From: Prinsepia uniflora
Lineage: Eukaryota > Streptophyta > Magnoliopsida > Rosales > Rosaceae
NCBI GenBank assembly: GCA_032719365.1
Contig: CM064863.1
Location: forward strand, 63,265,583 to 63,329,582
Reading direction: 5' to 3'
DNA: 64,000 nucleotides
Shown: positions 13,301-23,334 of the stretch, piece by piece
How positions within the stretch are numbered: position 1 is the first letter of the stretch
Layout: every line of letters starts with the position of its first letter
The notes under the pieces: model-generated
The model's database searches: none
Told to the model about the DNA's origin: nothing
Seen by the model: the letters and a program-made list of their open reading frames with translations, nothing else
Position numbers and translations under genes: made by a program

Positions 13301-13477
13301 GTCATCGATCAAAGTCCGTTTGACCGCCCGATCAAAAAGTCAACATTTTGCCCACGACTAGGGGCAAAACGGTCATTTTGCACAATTTGTCCGATTCCGC
13401 CCTACTAAGCACCGTTCAACCTCACTAATCGAGATTAGTCACTAAACTAATCCCGGAATTCGGGACGGGTCCTTACA
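10338..13477 (-). repeat. 3' LTR of copy C
   Basis: 3140 bp, near-identical to 19804-22942. On the minus strand it starts TGTAAGGACCCGTCCC and ends GGGTCCTATCA. Inverted arms lie at 10545-10556 (CTGTGAGTGGAC) and 11670-11681 (GTCCACTCACAG). Between them are the GGGC/GCCC and GACGTC hairpin arrays. Confidence 0.9.
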
Positions 13478-13493
13478 ATCTTCCCTCCTTAAT
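13478..13493 (-). other. Polypurine tract of copy C
   Basis: On the minus strand this reads ATTAAGGAGGGAAGAT directly before the 3' LTR start TGTAAGG. It is almost the same as the tract of the chromovirus at 26790-26807, as expected if both are copied by the same reverse transcriptase. Confidence 0.7.
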
Positions 13494-15633
13494 AAATTTC
13501 TTCCTTGAAATTCCAACCGCTCTAATCTCAACGTACTTCCCTCCTTAATTAGTTTCGCTCTCGAAACTCGATTACCCTGATTCCACAAACACCCCGTGGA
13601 AAGTGGAATCGACCACGCAACACGTGTACACCCGTACACCAACTACTGAGACAAAACTTGTCTACACCCAAACGTACCACTAGTACTCAAAACACAATGA
13701 CTACATTCGACCCCGCCGAATGACTGAAACTACTTGTTTCGAATTTGACACCACTTGTCAAATCAACCCTCTCGTTGACGCAACAACTCGACGGTTCCTT
13801 TCCCACTCCCACTAGGAGTCAGCTGACCCCACTCAACAATCTATGTTGACACATCCTGACAATCTGTCACCACACAGTTGTTGTCAGTCGAAAACTGACA
13901 CTAGACTCACTCGTGGCTACACATGCCACCAACGTACTTGACTTAGTAAACATTTACCGACCTTTCACACGATCTGTGTGTAATTAAACACATCGGAAAT
14001 ACCATGACCCATTGCATAGTAATGTCCGGCCCACAACTAATCCAGTGGTATCGGAACCAATTCGACTACCAACACGTTCACCAACACACCTCGGGTATAT
14101 CCCGTATACCGTAACTAGACATCACAAGTCTACAAGGTATTGTACCTCGAACCATGTACGAAGTACACACATCTACCTAATAACCAGACTACAACCACCT
14201 AGGTCATAGCCGAACGTGTTCCAATAATGGAGTACGTTTGCCCAATCCAGCATGAGACAAAACGAAACTCCACCCATAATTTAGTTACAATTCCGAATCT
14301 GAATCCGCAATTTCGTAAGAAATCCCGGATCCAAGCCCAAACATCACATTTTAATTCATTTCCAAATCCGAATCCGAAATCATTATTCCGTAAGCTAGCA
14401 TTTGGAATAATCATTCCGTACCCAAATCCAGAAATATACTTTCAAGTTCCAAAATCGAATCCTGAATCGTCACCCAGAAATTCGTTTCCAAATCCCGAAA
14501 TCTCGTTCACATTTACCAAGACACACCAAAACCGAACCTATCGGTTACCCGTTTGATACCTCCAATTGACTTCATAGGGAAGCCAATCCAACCTCCACAC
14601 GTCTAAGGTTGACAAAATTCAACTACCTTGAAAACCTACTCACCCGAGTAGAATACCATACGGGCCCCACTTCAAAAAGAAGTTCAACCCCGTCATTTAT
14701 GACTCACACAACCAAGTTCGTATCGATCCTTGTCATTCCACCTAGGAAAAACCAAGGATGATCCAACACAATGACGCCAAAACTCATCCTACGTGGATGC
14801 AACCAAAACTCGATGCACTCACCACGCCATGTACCACAACATTGTCTGCCACCAAGCAAAAAATGAAAAATCTCGTTTACCTAATTTCGAATACGTAGCT
14901 CCTCCTAATGACCTCACAACACACATGGGTTCACCAACCAATACACGCTCAACGTACTGGTAACTACAGTCAATGTCTGCCAGGGCAGAAAGCAAGAAGT
15001 CAACCCTAATGACTTCGGAATACCAATCACCAAAAACGAACACCACTCTCGTTCCTCAATCACAACTCTCCTCGACACTAAGGTTCCAACCATGTTGGAA
15101 ACAGACATGCTCCCAACGAGATGTCAAGTCTAACCACTAGACTTCCTACCTCCTCAATTCACTTGGACAACCACGTGTCCACAATCAATCCGTTATTATT
15201 CCGTTCGCACATCCCAACCTTTACAGGTTCAACACTCGGTTTTCCAAGTTCTCAATTACAAATTCCACATCTATACCACTAATGGTTTTCTTTGTCTTTT
15301 CCGGTTTTAATCATTTCCATGTACGTTTTAGGGATATTTAAAAACATAAAATCACACAAATTTTGGAGTTGCCAACAACTCCCCCAAATCCTCCAATTAT
15401 CATGACGTAGGGGACGTCATCCCAAGATTACTCAAGTCTCAATTATACCCTTTTAATCCACTCATCACTGGTTATCTCACCACCATTGGGACTTATCCCA
15501 ACACATCACAATCTTAACTGGATCCCATCCAGTCCATCACTCAACCACTACCGAATCTCAAAGATCGAACATATGTTCATCATGACGGAGTCACACCCCA
15601 ACTGGTGGCTCATCGTCAACACCATCACCGACA

Positions 15634-15638
15634 CTAGC
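15634..15638. repeat. Target-site duplication CTAGC, left copy (right copy 18779-18783)
   Basis: CTAGC precedes TGTAACG at 15639 and follows CTGTCA at 18778. The joined flanks restore the ACACTAGCACCAGCGC context also seen near 9910. Confidence 0.9.
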
Positions 15639-15772
15639 TGTAACGACCCGTCCCGAATTCCGGGATTAGATTAGTCACTAATCTTGATTAGTGAGGTTGA
15701 ACGGTGGTTAGTAGGGCGGAATCGGACAAAATGTGCAAAATGACCATTTTGCCCCTAGTCGTGGGCAAAATG

Positions 15773-15958
15773 TTGACTTTTTGTTCGGACGGTCAAATGG
15801 ACTTTGACCGATGACCGTGACGTAGTTCGGGACGTCACGAGTTCATAGACAGGTGGCACGTTCGATTCCGACATTCGTAGAGAAAGTTATGGTGTTTGGA
15901 AGTTGAGGGGTATTTTGGTAATTTGGCATGTTTGGGGCCGAATGTTGACTTTTTGACC
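15773..15958 (+). promoter_or_regulatory. Repeated W-box / TGACG module in the LTR upstream region
   Basis: Four TTGAC(C/T) W-box cores (15773, 15804, 15945 and 15953), one TGACG (15818) and one inverted TGACG (15833-15837) lie within 190 bp. They belong to two diverged copies of one module, each followed by a GACAGG(T/C)GGCA motif. W-boxes bind WRKY factors and TGACG pairs bind TGA-type bZIP factors, so stress-induced expression is a reasonable inference. The same module is in the chromovirus LTR near 26895-26990 and in the other LARD LTRs. Confidence 0.45.
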
Positions 15959-17459
15959 GGGAGGTCCGATGGGCGAGGGCCAAGGACCGTTACGTAGGTA
16001 TCGTCGATACGAATCCAACGACAGGCGGCATGCCGAAATCGGAGATCCGACGACGACGTTATGGTCAAGGAAACGAACTAACGAACCGAGGCCGGGATTA
16101 AAATAATAATATAATAGTGAATAGTGACCGTTGACTATGCACATCCGGATGAGTGACAAGTGTCACCCATCCCCTGAATTCTGATCCTTGTTTCCCTCCA
16201 AACACAATCATTCCTACACCATCATTCCTTCTCCATCTTTTTCCCCCATTTCCTTCTTCTTTGTTTTTCTTACCCGTGGACGATTTCAAAACAGAGAGTG
16301 TGAGGGCTGGAGGATTTGGCTGCCTTCTCACGGCAGAATTGAGGGAATTGAGAGGCTAGGGAGACTGGATTCATTTCGGGAAACACTGGGACTGAGTGTG
16401 GGTGGTGAGACAGAAAATTCGAAAATTAGATTATGGGAGGGAAAATTCAAAATCAAATCCTAAGGCCGTGAGGATCGAATTGGAGGTTACATTCAGCCTT
16501 CAGGGAATGCCACGATCAGAAACGTCGAAAGAACGAAGGGAATTGGTGCCGTTTTGACTCTGAACGAGCTTGGTGACAGAGGAGGAATTTCGAAGCTGAG
16601 TCGTGGAATTGGAGGCTTCGTTGGATGAAATTGAGGTGGGGAAACTGCCTATCATGATCCCACGATGCTTCTGGGTTCGTCAATTGAAAGGAAACGGTCG
16701 TGGTTGACGAAACTCCATGCTTGAACAGTGACTGTGTTCGAGCTTGAGTTCATTGGGTTAGAGGTGAGATTGTACGAAATTAATCTTGTAGAAATGATCC
16801 TTACACTCTCACGATACTCACTGTGTTAATTAATTTGAAAAACAGGGTCGAAATCTATGAACCCGAATCGGAGACCCGTCGAGGATCGATCGAGTGTCGT
16901 GAGGATTTAGACCACGATTCGAGAAATTGAACTTGCAGAACCTAATTAGAGTTGGATTGGAAGGGATCAGTTGAAAGAACGGATCGAATTGAGGTTAAAT
17001 TGAATGAGATTGAATCGGGTCTGTTCGCGGGTTTTTCAACCCGTTTACCAGACAAACGGGCGAAGGGGATGACTGTGCTGGTACTGTAGCTGGCGCGTGA
17101 GTTTCACGCGCAGCCACTCACGGCGGCGCGTGGCGGCGCGTGGGCACGAATCTCGAGGTGAGGTCAACATGACTTTTAATCCATTCGATGTAACGGACAT
17201 TTTGGAATTGGTTTCGTGTCGATCGGACACCGTCTCGATAGTGTTCGGGATGTCCGAAGGTTTTAAATTAAGTTAAAAAATAAGTAAAAATTTGGGAAAA
17301 TTACGGGACTTTGATAGGATGTTAATAATGAGGTTAGTGACCCTCTATTGTGATTTGGACAGGATTGGGAGTCCCGGTGATAGTGGTGTGGCCCGGGAGG
17401 GCCGGTGGCACGCATATCGAGGCACACGGTTAAAACGGTCTGTGAGTGGACTTTGGTTT

Positions 17460-17466
17460 TATAAAT
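17460..17466 (+). promoter_or_regulatory. TATA-like motif just after the left arm
   Basis: TTTTATAAATCC follows GTGAGTGGAC by about 8 bp and precedes TGCATGC. Copies of the arm-TATA-TGCATGC order recur in the relatives (for example 23954-23990). It could be a promoter; if so, the hairpin arrays still lie in the transcribed leader. Confidence 0.3.
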
Positions 17467-17674
17467 CCTATGCATGCTTAAATGTGTTATATGGTTTATA
17501 TACATGATTTCTATGATGGTATTTGTGAGCATTGATTTTGGGTATGTTGCACGTATTTCGAGGTGTTTTCCGTATTTCACGTATATCGGGATTAACGGTT
17601 TATTTGTGGTTTTGCGTGCTTGTGGTTAAATAAATAATATGATAAAATGGTTTTTATATTGGAAAGATGAACTC

Positions 17675-17900
17675 GGGCTTGAGGCCCACTTGTTTTGGAA
17701 ATTTCGGACTTGGAGTCCATTTGAGAATCGGGCCGGGGGCCCAGTTGGTTAATGAAATCGGGCCAGGGGCCCAGTTGGTATAAAATCGGGCTGAGACCCA
17801 TTTGAGTTATGTTATCGGGCATGGGGCCCAGTTGGATTAAAATGATGATTTCGGGTCAGGGGCCCTATATTTAATAAATGTGGTTTCGGGTCAGGGACCC
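17675..17900 (+). repeat. Array of eight 12-13-nt hairpins (GGGC/GCCC type)
   Basis: Units start at 17675, 17706, 17730, 17760, 17788, 17817, 17853 and 17888. Examples with 5-bp stems and 3-nt loops are GGACTTGGAGTCC, GGGCCAGGGGCCC and GGGTCAGGGACCC. Stem bases change in pairs between units. Spacers are AT-rich with a recurring CAGTTGG. Confidence 0.8.
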
Positions 17901-18126
17901 TAAATGGAAATGTGTTGTTTTATGGAAAATTCGGGCAGGGCCCATTGTGATGTTGTGAAATAAATTAATAAAAACTGTTTTCCATATACCATCTGGATAC
18001 AAGGATATATGATGGTCTCCTCCAGATGTCTGGGACACTGGGGAAGTCACGGTGCATTGCCTGCGAGGGGTCATTATACGGAGCAGCCGGACCGTATGAT
18101 GACTCAGGAGCAGGATTGCTATGATT

Positions 18127-18248
18127 GACGTCAGGGACGTCAGACATCAGGAATGTCAGATATATGGACCCGGAGAGACCCCGGGCAGCACGCGTAGCTT
18201 ATGAAACCGTGAGACATGACGTCAGGGACGTCTAGCATCAGGGATGCT
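18127..18248 (+). repeat. Four 15-nt hairpins (GACGTC-AGG-GACGTC type)
   Basis: GACGTCAGGGACGTC (18127 and 18218), GACATCAGGAATGTC (18143) and AGCATCAGGGATGCT (18234) have stems of 5-6 bp around an AGG-type loop. The stem sequences differ but self-complementarity is kept. Confidence 0.8.
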
Positions 18249-18778
18249 GGTGATGGTAATGGCAAAATACGAATTAATGAAATGGCTTTCTGGGTGGATT
18301 TATGATTGTGTGATTTTAATGAATTGATGTTCATTTATGGTCGTGGGTGGTGACCCACATGGTTGTTTGTGTATAGTTATGGCATTTCACAGTTTTGGGC
18401 TGAGTTCCCACACTTGGTTTTTGGTTGACGGTTTTTGGGCTAAGGCCCTAATGGCTCGGTTGAGCAAACGTTTTGGTTACTGGTTTTCGTGGCATGCATA
18501 CGTTTTTATTGGAGGGCATAAATGTCTTATAAATGTATTTGGTAAACTTAATGGTTTTTGTCCACTCACAGCTTTTGGTTTTAATGCCCTTCAGGTTGAT
18601 CACGGATGCGATTGCAGCAGAGACTGGGACATTGCACACCTCCTCCATCGATCCTTGCGCACTCTGGATGCCCTGTTTGGGCAGTGGCTCTTGGTCATCC
18701 TTTGTCTGACACCCCTTGTTGGACGGGAGCAGGGCACATTCCATGGTAATCCCGGGGGGATTGGGATGGGTCCTGTCA

Positions 18779-19803
18779 CTAGCACCAGCGCTAGTACCAG
18801 CACCGACACTCTATCAACAACACTAGTATCAGCACACAGGCATCCATACTAGCATCAGCACAAAAGTACCAACCCACAAACATCCATACCTGCACACCGT
18901 GTGCAAATACGACAACCCTGGGTCTCCGTTCATACCGAACGACGATCCCGTACCTCCCGACTATGGGTACCACTATTCTGACAATCCACATCAGGAAAAT
19001 GAACGTTCCCTGAACGTCCCCTGATCCCCAAGTATTATAACCACACCAATTACCCTCGATAGCCAGTCATCTCCATATGACTTCCGACTAACTGTCATTG
19101 CTATCGAGATCCGCATCCACACATCACACCAATACCCGATCCAACACGGGATTCCATAATTTATCTCAGAACCGTATTCGTAAATCGAATCCCATAGTTC
19201 TGACTAGACTCACCAGAGCCATCCACAAGGTCATCCATGACCTCAACCGCTCGTCGCAGCACAAGTTCTCATCCACTAGCCACAATTAAGGTTTACCTTT
19301 TTAATACTAGGGTTCCACAATCGCACCCTATGGTTCAACCGAACCAAACAGCTTTCCGTAATATAAAATCCACAACCTGACCGTCCCCGCGGTCCTGACA
19401 TCGAATAGACGTCAAATCCAATCCTACCATCCACTCAATGTGGGTTCCACCACTAGGTCATCGGCCAACTCCGATGAACCATCATCCCTCACACCAACAA
19501 CCACCACTAGGGTTCACATTTTAGACCATTACTCACATGAGGTTCCCCGAACCTGGCTGCACCTAGCAGCACAACAATTAAATATCACATGACCGAACCG
19601 ACGGTCCCACAATACCAGTTCACCACAATCAACCCCACTTGGGTCGAATCACATTAACGCACGGCGTATCGGGCCAATCACACTCCATCCACTATCCAAA
19701 CCCAAAAACTATCTATCAGGTTGATAACGAATTGCAGCCCCAAAGAGACATCACACCCTCGACCTGCGCGCACAAATAGAGCAACCGTGCTCTGATACCA
19801 AGT
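18779..19803 (-). mobile_element. Copy C internal region, 5' (PBS-side) part
   Basis: This is the remainder of the internal region, from the nested LTR to the PBS. It is non-coding and matches 22943-23334 of copy B and, in reverse orientation, 51378-52570. Confidence 0.8.
19788..19803 (-). other. Primer-binding site of copy C
   Basis: On the minus strand it reads ACTTGGTATCAGAGC directly after the LTR end GGGTCCTGTCA. TGGTATCAGAGC is the usual plant PBS complementary to initiator-Met tRNA. Confidence 0.85.
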
Positions 19804-22800
19804 TGACAGGACCCATCCCAATCCCCCCGGGATTACCGTGGAATGTGCCCTGCTCCCGTCCAACAAGGGGTGTCGGACAAGGGATAACCAAGTGCCACTG
19901 CCCAAACGGGGCATCCAGAGTGCGCAAGGATCGATGGAGGAGGTGTGCAATGTCCCAGTCTCTGCTGCAATCGCATCCGTGTTCAACCTGAAGGGCATTA
20001 AAACCAAAAGCTGTGAGTGGACAAAAACCAGTAAGTTCATCAAGTACATTTATAAGACATTTATGCCCTCCAATAAAAACGTATGCATGCCACGAAAACC
20101 AGTAACCAAAATGTTTGCTCAACCGAGCCATTAGGGCCTTAGCCCAAAAACCGTTAACCAAAAACCAAATGTGGGAACTCAGCCCAAAACTGTGAAATAC
20201 CATAACTATACATAAACAACCATGTGGGTCACCACCCACGACCATAAATGAACATCAATCCATTAAATTCACACAATCATAAATCCACCCGGAAAGCCAT
20301 TTCATGAATTCGTATTTTACCATTAGCATCACCAGCATCCCTGATGCGAGACGTCCCTGACGTCATGTCTCACGGTTTCATAAGCTACGCGTGCTGCCCG
20401 GGGTCTCTCCGGGTCCATATTTCTGACATCCCTGATGTCTGACGTCCCAGACGTCAATCATAGCAATCCTGCTCCTGAGTCATCATACGGTCCGGCTGCT
20501 CCGTATGATGACCCTTCGCAGGCAATGCACCGTGACTTCCCCAGTGTCCTAGACATCTGAAGGAGACCATCATATATCCTTGTATCAAGATGGTATATGG
20601 AAAACAGTTTTTATTAATTCATTTCACAACATCACAATGGGCCCTACCCGAATTTTCCATAAAACAACACATTTCCATTTAGGGTCCCTGACCCGAAATC
20701 ACATTTATTAAATATAGGGTCCCTGACCCGAAATCACAATTTTAATCCAACTGGGCCTCATGACCGACTTTATGAACCACTGGGCCCACGACCCGATTTG
20801 TAAACCAACTGGGCCCGTAGCCCGACTTATAAACCAACTGGGCCCTCAGCCCGATTACGTACTCAAATGGACTCCAAGTCCGAGATTTCCAAAACAAGTG
20901 GGCCTCAAGCCCGAATTCATCTTTCCAATATAAAAACCATTTTATCATATTATTTATTTAACCACAAGCACGCAAAACCACAAATAAACCGTTAATCCCG
21001 ATATACGTGAAATACGAAAAACACCTCGAAATACGTGCAACATACCCGAAATCAATGCTCACAAATACCATCATAGAAATCATGTATATAAACCATATAA
21101 CACATTTAAGCATGCATAGGATTTATAAAACCAAAGTCCACTCACAGACCGTTTTAACCGTGTGCCTCGATACGCGTGCCACCGGCCCTCCCGGGCCACA
21201 CCACTATCACCGGGACTCCCAATCCTGTCCAAATCACATTAGAGGGTCACTAACCTCATCATTAACATCCTATCAAGTCCCGTAATTTTCCCGGATTTTT
21301 ACTTATTTTTAAACTTAATTTAAAACCTTCGGATATCCCGAACAATATCGAGACGGTGTCCGATCGACACGAAACCAATTCCAAAATGTCCGTTACATTA
21401 AATAGGACGGAAGTCATGTTGACCTCACCTCGAGATTCGTGCCCACGCGCCGCCACGCGCCGCCGTGAGTGGCTGCGCGTGAAACTCACGCGCCAGCTAC
21501 AGTGTCACCAGCCCAACCCGTATCTCTGGTAAACGGGTCCAACTCACCCGCGATACAACCCGGTTCCAATCTTGTCAATTCGATCCTAATTCCTTCAATT
21601 GATCAATCAGTTAGTTTCGTTCTTAGTTCAATTACAAGTCTGTAAACTCAATTACACAAATCCTTACCCAGAATCGCACGATTCGATGATGAACACCAAG
21701 AACACTCCGAACACTGTTCATTCATGAAATTCCGTCAATTGCTGCAGGTTTCATCCAATTGATGCATCCAGAAGCATCAATGGACCATGAGGAACAATTC
21801 CCCCACATCAATTGCATCAAACCTGTGCTCAATCGTCACGACTCAAGCTCGAGCACCGTCACTATTCAACAATGGAGTTCTGTCAACCACAGCCGTTTTC
21901 CTTCAATTGACGAACCCAGAAGCATCGTGGGATCATGAGAAGTAGTTTCCCCACCTCAATTCCATCTATCGAAGCCTCCAAATCCACGACTCAAGTTCGA
22001 AGTTCCTCCTCTGTCACCAAGTGTGATCAGAGCCAATTGGTGGCCAAATCCCTTCGTTCCTTCGACAAAACTGATCGTGGCACTCCCAGGAAGCTGAAGG
22101 TAATCTCCAATTTGATCCTCACAGCTCAATTCCTTCAATTCGAATTTTCCCTCTCATTTTCCCGAAATCCAAAATCCAAAATTCAACCCACACTCAAACC
22201 CTCGTGTTTCCCAGTTAATTCAAACATCTTAGTCTCTCATTTTTCTCTCAGGAACGGCAGAGAGAGGGAGCCAATTCTCCCAATCTGATTCCCCCAATTT
22301 TGTGCACGGTTTAGGAACAAAGAAGAGGAAATTAGGGGAAATGGTGGATTAGATGATGATGATGTAGTAATGATGGTGTTGGGAGGGAAACAAGGAGCTG
22401 GAAACAAGGGATGGGTGACACTTGTCACTCATCCGGATGTGCACAGTCAATGGTCACTATTCACTATTATATTATTATTTTAATCCGAGTCTCGGTTCGT
22501 TAGTTCGTTTCCTTGACCATAACGTTGTCGTCGAATCTCCGATTTCGGCATGCCACCTGTCGTTGGATTCGTATCGACGATACCTACGTAACGGTCCTTG
22601 GCCCTCGTCCATCGGACCTCCCAATCAAAAAGTCAACATTTGGCCCCTAACATGCCAAATTACCAAAATACCCCTCAACTTCCGAACATCGTAACTTTCT
22701 CTACGAATGTCGGAATCGAACGTGCCACCTGTCTATGAACTCGTGACATCCCGAATTACGTCACGGTCATCGGTCAAAGTCCGTTTGACCGCCCGATCAA

Positions 22801-22942
22801 AAAGTCAACATTTTGCCCACGACTAGGGGCAAAACGGTCATTTTGCACAATTTGTCCGATTCCGCCCTACTAAGCACCGTTCAACCTCACTAATCGAGAT
22901 TAATCACTAAACTAATCCCGGAATTCGGGACGGGTCGTTACA
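19804..22942 (-). repeat. 5' LTR of copy C
   Basis: 3139 bp, about 1% different from the 3' LTR by eye. It starts TGTAACG (plus end 22942) and ends CTGTCA at 19804. Arms lie at 20011-20022 and 21136-21147. Confidence 0.9.
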
Positions 22943-23334
22943 TCTTATGGTTCAGAGGAACCCAGTTGTCCTCTGCAGTAAAATCCACAACCTAACTGAC
23001 CCCGCGGTCCTGACATCGTGTGGACGTCAATCCCAATCCTACCATCAACTCAACGTGGGTTCCACCACGAAGGTCATCGACTAACTCCAATGTACCAACA
23101 TCCCTTACACTAGCAATCACCACCAAGGTTCACATTTTAGACCATTACTCAAATGGGGTTTCTCGAACCCAACCGTGCCCAGCAGCACAACAATCTAATA
23201 CCATATGACCGAACCGACGGTCCCACATTACCATCCCATCACATACAACCCCACTTGGGTTGAATCACATTAACGCACGGCGTATCAGGCCAATCATACT
23301 CTATCCACTATTCAAAACCAAAAGCTGTCTATCA
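22943..23334 (-). mobile_element. LARD-like copy B, internal region (5'-proximal part)
   Basis: This is the continuation of copy B beyond the inserted copy C. It matches 19320-19715 of copy C, including the CCGCGGTCCTGACATCG and CGCACGGCGTATC stretches. Similarity stops at CTATCAG (about 23334), roughly 90 bp before the expected PBS. The 5' LTR of copy B has been replaced there by a chromovirus LTR. Confidence 0.75.

Larger units (their letters stand above)
13478..15638 (-). mobile_element. Copy C internal region, 3' part
   Basis: This non-coding stretch lies between the 3' LTR and the nested solo LTR. It corresponds base for base, with small gaps, to 7368-9900 of copy B. No domain of gag, protease, RT or integrase can be read in any frame. 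Confidence 0.8.
17442..18594 (+). other. Possible intron closed by an inverted repeat, in the LTR leader
   Basis: The donor GTGAGT (17442-17447) lies in the left arm CTGTGAGTGGAC. The right arm GTCCACTCACAG is at 18560-18571, followed by a T-rich tract, a TTTTAAT branch-like site and CCTTCAG/G (AG at 18593-18594). The same order occurs at 23955-24861 and 28421-29151, so it is a conserved arrangement. Splicing is inferred, not shown. Confidence 0.35.
15639..18778 (+). mobile_element. Solo LTR of the LARD-like family
   Basis: A 3140-bp LTR with TG...CA ends and a CTAGC duplication, opposite in orientation to its host copy C. No internal region is attached, so it is the product of LTR-LTR recombination. 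Its layout serves as reference for the family. Two repeated upstream modules with TTGAC and TGACG motifs occupy 15720-16040, and an AT-rich TATA-like stretch lies near 16100-16117. The left arm with GTGAGT is at 17440-17451, hairpin arrays are at 17675-17900 and 18127-18248, and the right arm is at 18560-18571 with the CCTTCAG acceptor at 18594. Confidence 0.9.
10338..22942 (-). mobile_element. Complete LARD-like LTR retrotransposon, copy C
   Basis: This is a full-length non-autonomous element on the minus strand: 5' LTR 19804-22942, PBS at 19788-19803, internal region 13478-19803, purine tract at 13478-13493, 3' LTR 10338-13477, target duplication TCTTA. A 3.14-kb solo LTR of the same family is nested inside. 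Without it the internal region is about 3.2 kb and encodes nothing recognisable. Long LTRs around a conserved non-coding core fit the definition of a large retrotransposon derivative. By eye the two LTRs differ at about 30 of 3140 positions, mostly transitions, so this is the youngest insertion of the left block. Confidence 0.9.

Noticed and set aside
17675..17900. CRISPR-like array
   Set aside because: Short palindromic units with regular spacing, but this is a plant LTR, the units are 13 nt and variable, and the spacers are similar to each other. There are no cas genes.
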